Origin: Pseudomonas sp. PB101
Lineage (GTDB): Bacteria > Pseudomonadota > Gammaproteobacteria > Pseudomonadales > Pseudomonadaceae
Length of the DNA: 64,000 nt
Assembly: GCF_009764265.1 (NCBI RefSeq)
Contig: NZ_RWIR01000029.1
Coordinates: 1-64,000 of the forward strand
Direction: 5' to 3'
Position 1 is the stretch's first letter. The number at the start of each line of letters is the position of its first letter. Below the pieces are notes generated by a model. The model saw nothing but the letters and a program-made list of their open reading frames with translations. It had not been told where the DNA came from and made no database searches. The translations under genes and the position numbers were made by a program. This document shows, one piece after another, positions 18,537-25,985 of the stretch.

Positions 18537-18599
18537 GTAGGAGCCGGCTTGCTGGCGATGGCACTTCAAGACCGCCATCGCCGGCAAGCCGGCTCCTGC
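18537..18599. repeat. REP palindrome pair (GCCGGCTTGC class)
   Basis: Arms GTAGGAGCCGGCTTGCTGGC and a near-perfect complement ending GGCTCCTGC enclose a short interior. The right arm has one change (CTGC for CTAC). It is between the convergent AI-2E transporter and EF-hand genes, where such elements often end transcripts. Confidence 0.88.
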
Positions 18600-18623
18600 A
18601 ATCCGATTCGCGAGCTTTTTGAC

Positions 18624-19268
18624 TCAGGTCGCCACGTTCAGGTGTTTGCCCACGCTCGCCACGTTGTCCAGTGAGTATTGCTTGCTCAGGTTGGCGATCA
18701 TTTTCTGCAATGCATCGTTGACGCGCGCCTGATCGGTGGTGCTGTCGGTGTTCTGTTCGCGACCGGCCTGCAGGGCCGCCTTGAGTTCGTCACTGCTGAC
18801 GTCACCGCTGCTATCGCTGTCCAGCGCCTTGAGCAGCGCGGCACTGGTGTCGGTACTGGTCGACGAATTGCTGCTGGCACTGCTCAGGCCATTACTCAGC
18901 TCATCGCTGCTGATAACGCCATCGCCGTCGGCATCCAGCGCGCTGATCAGTGCGTCAGCGAGGTCGGTATTGGGTGCCATATCGCCCGGTGGAGGCGGCG
19001 GGGGCGCCATCGTGGCCATTTCTTCGCTACTCAGGCTGCCACTGCCATCGCTGTCGAGGTCGGTGAAATTCTTGCTCAGGCTGACCAGCAATCCGTCGTC
19101 GGATTTCTGCGACAAGGCACTTTCGAGTTCATCCTGATCGACCGTACCGTCGGTGTTGCTGTCGAGTCTGGCCAGCAGGTCCTTCTGGAATTGCTGGCTG
19201 CGAGCGCTATTGGATGTGCTGTTGGTGCTGGTGTAGTTCGAGTAATTGCTGCTGATGCTACCGATCAT
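18624..19268 (-). CDS. EF-hand calcium-binding protein (XopAW-like)
   Basis: A 214-residue acidic, Ser-rich protein with four EF-hand loops: DSNTDGTVDQDE, DLDSDGSGSLSSEE, DADGDGVISSDE and DSDSSGDVSSDE. A run of six Pro separates the second and third. There is no signal peptide; the N-terminus is Ser/Thr/Asn-rich (SISSNYSNYTSTNS), as in proteins leaving by type III secretion. Similar Pseudomonas proteins are often named XopAW-family effectors, but no secretion genes are in this window. An ATG three codons upstream at 19277 is possible. It lies 130 bases downstream of a two-component pair on the same strand. Confidence 0.85.
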   Translation of the reverse strand: MIGSISSNYSNYTSTNSTSNSARSQQFQKDLLARLDSNTDGTVDQDELESALSQKSDDGLLVSLSKNFTDLDSDGSGSLSSEEMATMAPPPPPPGDMAPNTDLADALISALDADGDGVISSDELSNGLSSASSNSSTSTDTSAALLKALDSDSSGDVSSDELKAALQAGREQNTDSTTDQARVNDALQKMIANLSKQYSLDNVASVGKHLNVAT

Positions 19269-19398
19269 CGGGCTCACTCCCTGGAAAGATAAACCGGTGG
19301 TGTACCGGCTGATCCAGACTCAAGGGGCGAGTTGTCGCGGGTATGTGGAGTTTGTACCGAGTGGTACACACAAAAAAGTCGCTGAACCTGTGGGTGGC

Positions 19399-20448
19399 TC
19401 AGGTTCGCGGCAGGCGAATCAGCGCTGTCAGGCCACCACCGGGGGTTTCTTCCAGTGTCAGTTGGCCGCCCATTCGTTGCGCGGCTTCGCGGGCAATGGT
19501 CATGCCCAGTCCAACGCCACCGGAGTTGCGATTACGCGAGCCTTCAAGGCGAAAGAAGGGTTCGAACACGGCTTCACGTTGTTCGGCGGCGATACCCGGG
19601 CCATGGTCGATGACCCGAATCACCAGTTGTTCGCGCTGGTCCTCCAGAGTGATCAGCGCCTGTCCGGCGTAGCGCAGGGCATTGTCCATCAGGTTGTTGA
19701 TGCAAGAACGCAAGGCCATCGGCTGAACCTGCAGGGGCGCGCAGTGGCCGCTGGCCTGGACGTTTGCGCCCTGGTCCTGGGCGTTTTCGCTCAGGGACTC
19801 CACCAGTGCCTGCACGTCCATCCACTGCGGGGCTTCGCTGGTGCGCTGTTCATGCAGGTAGGTGAGGGTGGCGTCGAGCATGCTGATCATGTCGTCGAGG
19901 TCCTGGCGCATCTGGCCTTGCAGCTTGTCGTCGTCGATTTTCTCCAGCCGCAGTTTGAGCCGTGACAGCGGCGTACGCAGGTCGTGGGACACGGCGCCGA
20001 GCATGCGTGAGCGCTGCTTGACCTGTTCCAGGATGCGCCGCTGCATTTTGTTGAACGTGTGCGCCGCCTGCCGTGCTTCCCGTGGCCCGGACTCTTCCAG
20101 TGGCGGGCTGTCGAGGTTTTCGCTCAAGCGCTCGGCCGCATCGCTCAGACGCTGGATCGGTCGACTCAGGAGTTTGGCGCCGTACCAGGCGGCAATGATC
20201 AGCGAGACCAATTGAAAGGTGAGCGGCACCAGGGGGCCGCCGAACCATGGCCGTGGTGGCCGCTTCTCGAAGCGCGGGTCCAGTGGCGGACGTGGCCCGT
20301 CCAGGCCTTCGGAAAACTCCGCAGGAGGCGGCGGTGGCGGTGGGCCGTAATGATGAAACCAGGCGAACGCCAGCAGGTGCGCGAGGATAATCGCCAGCAA
20401 CAGCACGCCAAACAGGCGGCCGAACAGCGTATCGAAGCGCCCGCGCAT
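19399..20448 (-). CDS. sensor histidine kinase, HAMP type
   Basis: A 349-residue membrane kinase with transmembrane segments near 10-30 and 75-95. The short periplasmic loop is unusually Pro-rich, with seven Pro in a row followed by RPPLDPRFEKRPPRP. A HAMP linker, HisKA with SHDLRTPLSRL, and an HATPase (NNLMDNALRYA, DHGPGIA, GGVGLGMTIA) follow. It overlaps the response-regulator gene by one base (TGATG), so they are a cognate pair. A longer reading frame extends upstream into the regulator gene and is rejected. The signal is unknown; the short loop suggests a small ligand, an ion or a partner protein. Confidence 0.9.
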   Translation of the reverse strand: MRGRFDTLFGRLFGVLLLAIILAHLLAFAWFHHYGPPPPPPPAEFSEGLDGPRPPLDPRFEKRPPRPWFGGPLVPLTFQLVSLIIAAWYGAKLLSRPIQRLSDAAERLSENLDSPPLEESGPREARQAAHTFNKMQRRILEQVKQRSRMLGAVSHDLRTPLSRLKLRLEKIDDDKLQGQMRQDLDDMISMLDATLTYLHEQRTSEAPQWMDVQALVESLSENAQDQGANVQASGHCAPLQVQPMALRSCINNLMDNALRYAGQALITLEDQREQLVIRVIDHGPGIAAEQREAVFEPFFRLEGSRNRNSGGVGLGMTIAREAAQRMGGQLTLEETPGGGLTALIRLPRT

Positions 20449-21206
20449 CAGCCGATGTCTCGGGCATCGAACAGGTAGCCCTCGCCGCGAACGGTCTTGA
20501 TCAACTGCGGAGCCTTGGGATCGTCGCCGAGTTTCTGGCGCAGGCGCGACACCAGCAGATCGATGCTGCGGTCGAAGGCTTCGATCGAACGACCGCGAGC
20601 GGCGTCCAGCAGTTGTTCGCGGCTGAGCACGCGACGCGGACGCTCGATAAATACCCAGAGCAGGCGGAATTCGGCGTTGGACAGCGGCACCACCAGGCCA
20701 TTGTCGGCAATCAGTTGGCGCAATACGCTGTTCAGGCGCCAATTGTCGAAACGAATGTTCGCCCGCTGTTCGCTGCGGTCATCGCGCACCCGACGCAGGA
20801 TGGTCTGGATTCGTGCGACCAGCTCGCGAGGCTCGAACGGCTTGGCCATGTAGTCGTCGGCACCGAGTTCGAGGCCGATGATCCGGTCGGTCGGTTCGCA
20901 GCGGGCGGTGAGCATCAGGATCGGAATGTCCGACTCGGCACGCAGCCAGCGGCACAGCGACAGACCGTCTTCACCGGGCAGCATCAGATCGAGCACCACC
21001 ACGTCGAAATGCTCCGCCTGCATCGCCAGGCGCATCGCGGCACCATCGGTGACGCCGCTGGCGTGGATGTTGAACCGAGCCAGGTAGTCGATCATCAGTT
21101 CGCGGATCGGGACGTCATCGTCGACGATCAGGGCGCGAATGCTCCAGCGTTTGTCGTCGCCTGGCGTTTTTTGGTCGTCGTTCACGGGTGCTGGGGTGTT
21201 GTGCAT
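20448..21206 (-). CDS. OmpR-family response regulator
   Basis: A 252-residue regulator. The receiver has the acidic pair in LIVDDDVPIRE, phospho-acceptor Asp in VVVLDLMLPGEDGL, Thr in MLTARC and Lys in YMAKPFEP. A winged-helix DNA-binding domain follows (RLLWVFIERPRRVLSREQLLDAARG, then VSRLRQKLGDDPK). The start is uncertain: ATG at 21206 (MHNTPAPVNDD) or at 21218, both lacking a clear Shine-Dalgarno. Direct and inverted repeats immediately upstream suggest self-regulation. It is co-transcribed with the histidine kinase and perhaps the EF-hand gene. Confidence 0.9.
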   Translation of the reverse strand: MHNTPAPVNDDQKTPGDDKRWSIRALIVDDDVPIRELMIDYLARFNIHASGVTDGAAMRLAMQAEHFDVVVLDLMLPGEDGLSLCRWLRAESDIPILMLTARCEPTDRIIGLELGADDYMAKPFEPRELVARIQTILRRVRDDRSEQRANIRFDNWRLNSVLRQLIADNGLVVPLSNAEFRLLWVFIERPRRVLSREQLLDAARGRSIEAFDRSIDLLVSRLRQKLGDDPKAPQLIKTVRGEGYLFDARDIG

Positions 21207-21223
21207 GCGTGCGTTCATCTGCC

Positions 21224-21266
21224 AGATAGGCTGCCAACCACAAAGATAGGCTGCGAGGTTGTGGTT
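21224..21266. promoter_or_regulatory. repeat cluster upstream of the response regulator
   Basis: AGATAGGCTGC occurs at 21224-21234 and 21244-21254, exactly 20 bases apart, and AACCACAA (21236-21243) is matched by its complement TTGTGGTT (21259-21266). Two turns of helix between identical sites fits binding by an OmpR-type dimer. The cluster begins six to eighteen bases from the possible start codons. Confidence 0.5.
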
Positions 21267-21502
21267 CCAGCATAGGCGTCCGGCCCTGAGGCGGGAAGTG
21301 CTGTTGTAAGGACCCGTTGCGGTTGCCGAGGGTAGCGGGCGCGGGTGTTGCGGGCGTGTCATGTGTGTATCGAACTCGACACAATGGCTTCAGGGGCTAG
21401 TCTTGCCTGAGCCGTCTCGACGATTTACCGATCATCGGGTCCCGCAGCGGCGCTGGTTCCGCTACAATGCGCGCCGATTTCGACTTGCCTGAGAGCCCAC
21501 TC

Positions 21503-22201
21503 ATGTCCGCCTGCCAGACTCCTATCATCGTCGCCCTGGATTTCCCTACCCGTGACGCCGCACTGAAGCTGGCCGATCAGTTGGACCCGAAGCTGTGCCG
21601 GGTCAAAGTCGGTAAGGAACTGTTCACCAGCTGCGCCTCGGAAATCGTCGGCACCCTGCGCGACAAGGGCTTCGAAGTGTTCCTGGACCTCAAGTTCCAC
21701 GACATCCCGAACACCACCGCGATGGCCGTCAAGGCGGCTGCGGAAATGGGCGTGTGGATGGTCAACGTGCATTGCTCCGGCGGTCTGCGCATGATGGCCG
21801 CGTGCCGTGAAGTGCTGGATCAGCGCAACGGTCCGAAACCGCTGTTGATCGGCGTGACCGTATTGACCAGCATGGAGCGTGAAGACCTGGCGGGCATCGG
21901 CCTGGACATCGAGCCACAAGAGCAGGTGCTACGCCTGGCCGCCCTGGCGGAGAAAGCCGGGATGGATGGCCTGGTGTGCTCGGCCCTGGAAGCCCAGGCG
22001 CTGAAAACCGCGCACCCGTCGCTGCAACTGGTAACTCCGGGGATTCGCCCGGCGGGCAGCGCCCAGGACGATCAGCGTCGTATCCTCACCCCGCGTCAGG
22101 CGCTGGATGCCGGTTCCGACTATCTGGTGATCGGCCGTCCGATCAGCCAGGCGGCAGATCCGGCCAAGGCACTGGCTTCGGTTGTGGCCGAATTGGCTTA
22201 A
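21503..22201 (+). CDS. pyrF: orotidine-5'-phosphate decarboxylase PyrF
   Basis: A 232-residue enzyme that decarboxylates OMP to UMP, the last step of pyrimidine synthesis. The catalytic Lys-Asp array is in [12 protein letters not shown], the substrate phosphate site in [11 protein letters not shown] and DYLVIGRPI. The start [10 protein letters not shown] is preceded by GAGAG, and a TACAAT hexamer lies at 21463-21468. It is divergent from the two-component operon. Confidence 0.97.
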   Translation: MSACQTPIIVALDFPTRDAALKLADQLDPKLCRVKVGKELFTSCASEIVGTLRDKGFEVFLDLKFHDIPNTTAMAVKAAAEMGVWMVNVHCSGGLRMMAACREVLDQRNGPKPLLIGVTVLTSMEREDLAGIGLDIEPQEQVLRLAALAEKAGMDGLVCSALEAQALKTAHPSLQLVTPGIRPAGSAQDDQRRILTPRQALDAGSDYLVIGRPISQAADPAKALASVVAELA

Positions 22202-22212
22202 ACACCAACCCT

Positions 22213-22310
22213 GTAGGAGCGAGCCTGCTCGCGATGGTCGTCAACGATGGCGCGCATATCATGGATAAACGCGGTGTCTTTGAGTTCTTCGCGAGCAGGC
22301 TCGCTCCTAC
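22213..22310. repeat. REP palindrome pair (GCGAGCCTGCTCGC class)
   Basis: Arms GTAGGAGCGAGCCTGCTCGC and complement surround an interior beginning TGGTCGTCAACGAT and containing GGATAAACGCGGTG. The interior is related to that of the elements at 31420 and 45649 although their arms differ. It separates convergent pyrF and the oxidoreductase. Confidence 0.9.
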
Positions 22311-22320
22311 AAGGGCTGTG

Positions 22321-23325
22321 TCAGACCTTCAGTACCAGCTTTCCGAAATTCTCCCCGCTGAACAATTTCATCAGCGTTTCCGGGAAGGTCTCCAGTCCTT
22401 CGACGATGTCTTCCTTGCTCTTGAGTTGGCCCTTGGCCATCCAACCGGCCATTTCCTGAGCGGCGCTGGCGTATTGGGCGGCGTAGTCCATCACCACAAA
22501 ACCTTCCATGCGCGCACGGTTGACCAGCAGTGACAGGTAGTTGGCCGGTCCCTTGACCGCTTCCTTGTTGTTGTACTGGCTGATGGCTCCGCAAATCACC
22601 ACGCGGGCTTTCATGTTCAGACGGCTCAACACCGCATCAAGGATGTCGCCACCCACGTTATCGAAATACACGTCGACGCCTTTCGGGCACTCGCGCTTGA
22701 GGCCGGCGAGGACGTCCTCGTTCTTGTAGTCGATAGCGCCATCGAAACCCAGTTCATCGATCAGGAACTTGCACTTGTCCGCGCCGCCGGCGATGCCGAC
22801 GACACGGCACCCTTTGATCTTGGCGATCTGCCCGGCGATGCTGCCCACGGCGCCGGCCGCACCCGACAACACCACGGTGTCGCCGGTCTTCGGAGCGCCG
22901 ACGTCGAGCAGGGCAAAGTACGCGGTCATCCCGGTCATGCCCAATGCGGACAGGTAACGTTCAAGAGGTGCCAGTTTCGGATCGACCTTATAGAAACCTC
23001 GTGGCTCGCCGAGGAAATAATCCTGCACACCAATGGCGCCATTCACGTAGTCCCCGACCGCGAACCCCGGGTTGTTCGAGGCAATGACCTTGCCTACACC
23101 CAAGGCGCGCATGACTTCACCCAGGCCTACCGGCGGGATGTAGGACTTGCCTTCGTTCATCCAGCCGCGCATGGCCGGGTCCAGGGACAGGTATTGGTTT
23201 TCGACCAGGATCTGACCCGCCGCCGGTTCGCCGACCGGTACTTCCTGGTAAGTGAATGTCTCGCGGGTCGCCGCGCCAACCGGACGTTTGGCGAGCAGGA
23301 ATTGGCGATTGGTCAGGGAGGTCAT
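22321..23325 (-). CDS. NADP-dependent oxidoreductase (CurA/alkenal reductase type)
   Basis: A 334-residue zinc-independent medium-chain dehydrogenase. The N-terminal MTSLTNRQFLLAKRPVG and the substrate-domain motif YLSLDPAMRGWM fit the CurA/leukotriene B4 dehydrogenase group, which reduces enones and alkenals. The cofactor motif is VLSGAAGAVGSIAGQIAK. An in-frame ATG five codons upstream is less likely. It is divergent from an SDR gene across a region with an inverted repeat. Confidence 0.9.
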   Translation of the reverse strand: MTSLTNRQFLLAKRPVGAATRETFTYQEVPVGEPAAGQILVENQYLSLDPAMRGWMNEGKSYIPPVGLGEVMRALGVGKVIASNNPGFAVGDYVNGAIGVQDYFLGEPRGFYKVDPKLAPLERYLSALGMTGMTAYFALLDVGAPKTGDTVVLSGAAGAVGSIAGQIAKIKGCRVVGIAGGADKCKFLIDELGFDGAIDYKNEDVLAGLKRECPKGVDVYFDNVGGDILDAVLSRLNMKARVVICGAISQYNNKEAVKGPANYLSLLVNRARMEGFVVMDYAAQYASAAQEMAGWMAKGQLKSKEDIVEGLETFPETLMKLFSGENFGKLVLKV

Positions 23326-23420
23326 GGGGCAGGCACTCAAAGTGAATGAAGCCTTGTTGATAGCCCGTCAGCGCCGATGCCGCAAGTTCGGCTGATGCGG
23401 CGAATGCATGCTGATCCAGT

Positions 23421-23454
23421 GCAGTGATAGTTGGTACGGAAGTTCCATCACTGC
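23421..23454. promoter_or_regulatory. inverted repeat between divergent oxidoreductases
   Basis: GCAGTGAT and its exact complement ATCACTGC are spaced by 18 bases. The pair sits about 95 bases from the oxidoreductase start and 110 from the SDR start, so one regulator could serve both. No regulator gene is assigned. Confidence 0.4.
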
Positions 23455-23563
23455 AACTCATGGGGGCCCAACCGGAGTCTTGATAGTGCTGCCGTGTTCA
23501 AGACCGTCATGGCTAGACTGGTCCTGCGCGATCTTCCGCTTTCATCTCTTCGAGGACATAACA

Positions 23564-24325
23564 ATGAGCATGACGTTTTCCGGCCAGGTGGTCGTGGTGA
23601 CAGGCGGGGCCGCCGGTATTGGCCGCGCGACCGCACAGGCATTCGCCGCCGAGGGCCTGAAGGTCGTGGTTGCCGATATGGACGCGGCGGGCGGAGAGGG
23701 CACGGTGGAGCTGATTCGTACGGCCGGTGGCGAAGCGACCTACGTGCGCTGCAACGTTACCCTGGAAAGCGATGTAAAAAACCTGATGGATGAGGTGATC
23801 AATACTTACGGTCGTCTCGACTATGCCTTCAACAATGCCGGCATCGAAATCGAGAAAGGCAAGTTGGCCGAAGGTACGCTCGATGAGTTCGACGCGATCA
23901 TGGGCGTCAACGTCAAAGGCGTGTGGTTGTGCATGAAATACCAGCTGCCGTTGCTACTGGCGCAAGGGGGCGGCGCGATCGTCAATACGGCATCGGTGGC
24001 CGGCCTTGGGGCCGCGCCGAAAATGAGCATCTACGCAGCCTCCAAGCATGCGGTGATCGGTCTGACCAAGTCGGCAGCCATCGAGTACGCGAAGAAAAAG
24101 ATCCGGGTCAACGCCGTGTGCCCGGCGGTGATCGACACCGATATGTTCCGTCGTGCTTATGAAGCCGACCCGAAAAAAGCCGAGTTCGCCAACGCCATGC
24201 ACCCGGTCGGTCGCATCGGCAAGGTCGAAGAGATCGCCAGCGCGGTGCTGTACCTGTGCAGCGATGGCGCGGCGTTCACTACCGGCCATTCGCTGGCGGT
24301 GGATGGTGGCGTTACTGCCTTTTAA
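23564..24325 (+). CDS. short-chain dehydrogenase/reductase
   Basis: A 253-residue classical SDR: cofactor motif TGGAAGIG, NNAG in YAFNNAGIEI, catalytic Tyr and Lys in YAASKHAVIG, and a C-terminal SLAVDGGV. Asp in VVADMD suggests NAD(H) preference. The start MSMTFSGQVVVV has a weak AGGACA upstream; an open frame further upstream has no SDR sequence. Substrate unknown. Confidence 0.9.
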   Translation: MSMTFSGQVVVVTGGAAGIGRATAQAFAAEGLKVVVADMDAAGGEGTVELIRTAGGEATYVRCNVTLESDVKNLMDEVINTYGRLDYAFNNAGIEIEKGKLAEGTLDEFDAIMGVNVKGVWLCMKYQLPLLLAQGGGAIVNTASVAGLGAAPKMSIYAASKHAVIGLTKSAAIEYAKKKIRVNAVCPAVIDTDMFRRAYEADPKKAEFANAMHPVGRIGKVEEIASAVLYLCSDGAAFTTGHSLAVDGGVTAF

Positions 24326-24399
24326 CAAGTGACGCACCGCCGCTCCCGCAGGTTTTTTGGTTTCACAAAGGGATCGGGCAATGTGTTGCAAATGATTAG

Positions 24400-24480
24400 T
24401 TCGAATGTTTTTGGCGGCGTTGTCGCACATGCCTTCGAATACTCCTGTGATTAACTGTTTGTCGCAAAAAAAACAGGAGT
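24400..24480 (+). promoter_or_regulatory. MocR leader: TTCGAAT repeats and competing hairpins
   Basis: TTCGAAT occurs at 24400-24406 and 24434-24440, 34 bases apart. Just downstream ACTCCTGT (24441-24448) is exactly complementary to ACAGGAGT (24473-24480), which contains the Shine-Dalgarno of the MocR gene. A second pairing, CTGTTT (24455-24460) with AAACAG (24471-24476), uses overlapping bases, so both hairpins cannot form together. Confidence 0.5.
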
Positions 24481-24490
24481 TTGCTTGCTC

Positions 24491-25876
24491 ATGGAGTTGA
24501 GAATCGACCGACAGGCGCTGGTGCCCGTCGTACAGCAAATTGTCGATGCGCTGACCTGCTGGCTTCAGTCCAGTGGGATGTCGCCCGGTACGCGCCTGCC
24601 TTCGGTGCGACAGATAGCTCGGATCAATTTGCTCAGTCAGTCAGCCGTCGCTCAGGCGTGTGAGCGTCTGGTGACGCAGGGAGTGCTGGCGTCAGGCCAT
24701 GGGCCTGGCTATAGGGTTGCCAATCCGGCATTGGCCACGGGGGCAAGGCGAGAGTCTGCGTGGTTCGAGGGGACGGAGCCCGAGTGTGGGGCTTTGTCGG
24801 ATGGGTTGAGGCTGGGCTGTGGCGGGCTGCCTGAAAGCTGGCGCGAGACCGACGATTTGATTTACGCGATCCAGCAAGTCAGTCGTACCGATACGGCCAG
24901 CCTGTTCAACTACAGCACGCCGCTGGGTTCGCCAGCCTTGCGACAACAGATACTCAAGCGCCTCAGGCAGCTGGACATCCGCGTGCAGGACAACCGGATC
25001 ATGACCACCGCAGGTGCCAGTCAGGGCCTGGACCTGATTGTGCGGACACTGTTCAAGCCCGGTGATTGTGTGGTCGTGGAGAGTCCCGGTTATCCGGTGT
25101 TGTTCGATCTGCTCAGGCTGCACGGCATTCAAATGGTCCATGTGCCGCGAACGCCGCGCGGGCTGGACGTGGAGGCGCTCGAATCGGTGCTGGTCGAGCA
25201 CCGGCCTCAAGGGTTGCTCATCAATAGCTTCTATCACAACCCCACCGGAACCAGTCTGGCGCCGGTGGTGGCGCGCCGCGTGCTGCAGTTGGCGAGGAGT
25301 TTTGGCGTGCAGGTGATCGAAGACGACGTTTATGCGGACTTGCGCAGCGGTTCCGGTACGCGACTGGCTGCGCTGGACGACAGCGTGATTTATGTGGGCA
25401 GCTATTCCAAGACCCTCAGCAGTTCGCTGCGGGTCGGTTTTGTGGTGGCCGGTTGCGCAGTCATTGCGCGGCTGGCCGAGGTCAAGATGATCACCGGCAT
25501 GGGAGCCTCGCGGTTTTGCGAGTCGGTGCTGGCGTGCCTGTTGGCCAATGGTGCCTACGGCAAACTGGTGCAACGCCAGCGCCAACGTTTGAACAACGAC
25601 CGGCTGGCGGTGCTGCAAATGCTCGAGGACGCCGAGTGGGAGGTTTTCGGCAAGCCGGCGGGAGGCTTGTTCATCTGGGCGCGTTCACAAATGTCGGACT
25701 ACGATCAGGTGCGGGCCCAGGCGCGGCGTCTGGGTGTATTGCTGTCGTCGAAGACGGCCTTCAACCCCTCGGGTGAAGCCAGTGACTGGCAGCGTATCAA
25801 CGTGGCCTATGCCTGCGACTCGCGTGCCCGTGCGTTCTTTCAGGCCACTGCTCGGGATCGACCTCAAGCGTTCTGA
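24491..25876 (+). CDS. MocR-type transcriptional regulator (GntR-aminotransferase fusion)
   Basis: A 461-residue regulator. An N-terminal GntR winged helix (PGTRLPSVRQIARINLLSQS) is joined to a fold-type I aminotransferase domain. The PLP-binding Lys is in GSYSKTLSSSLRVGF, the substrate Asn in NSFYHNPTG, and the cofactor Asp in VIEDDVYADL. MocR proteins sense PLP or an amine and usually control a divergent neighbour. Here the upstream gene is an SDR on the same strand, so the target is not evident and may be the gene itself. A TTG six bases upstream is an alternative start. Confidence 0.9.
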   Translation: MELRIDRQALVPVVQQIVDALTCWLQSSGMSPGTRLPSVRQIARINLLSQSAVAQACERLVTQGVLASGHGPGYRVANPALATGARRESAWFEGTEPECGALSDGLRLGCGGLPESWRETDDLIYAIQQVSRTDTASLFNYSTPLGSPALRQQILKRLRQLDIRVQDNRIMTTAGASQGLDLIVRTLFKPGDCVVVESPGYPVLFDLLRLHGIQMVHVPRTPRGLDVEALESVLVEHRPQGLLINSFYHNPTGTSLAPVVARRVLQLARSFGVQVIEDDVYADLRSGSGTRLAALDDSVIYVGSYSKTLSSSLRVGFVVAGCAVIARLAEVKMITGMGASRFCESVLACLLANGAYGKLVQRQRQRLNNDRLAVLQMLEDAEWEVFGKPAGGLFIWARSQMSDYDQVRAQARRLGVLLSSKTAFNPSGEASDWQRINVAYACDSRARAFFQATARDRPQAF

Positions 25877-25985
25877 AAACGACGCTGGCGTAGCTTTTTG
25901 CCATTATTCCGGCGTCAGAGCCTTGTGTTGCTACTGGCCCGTTGCGAATCTGCGTCTACAGACTTTGGCAGGGGACTAAGTGCAA

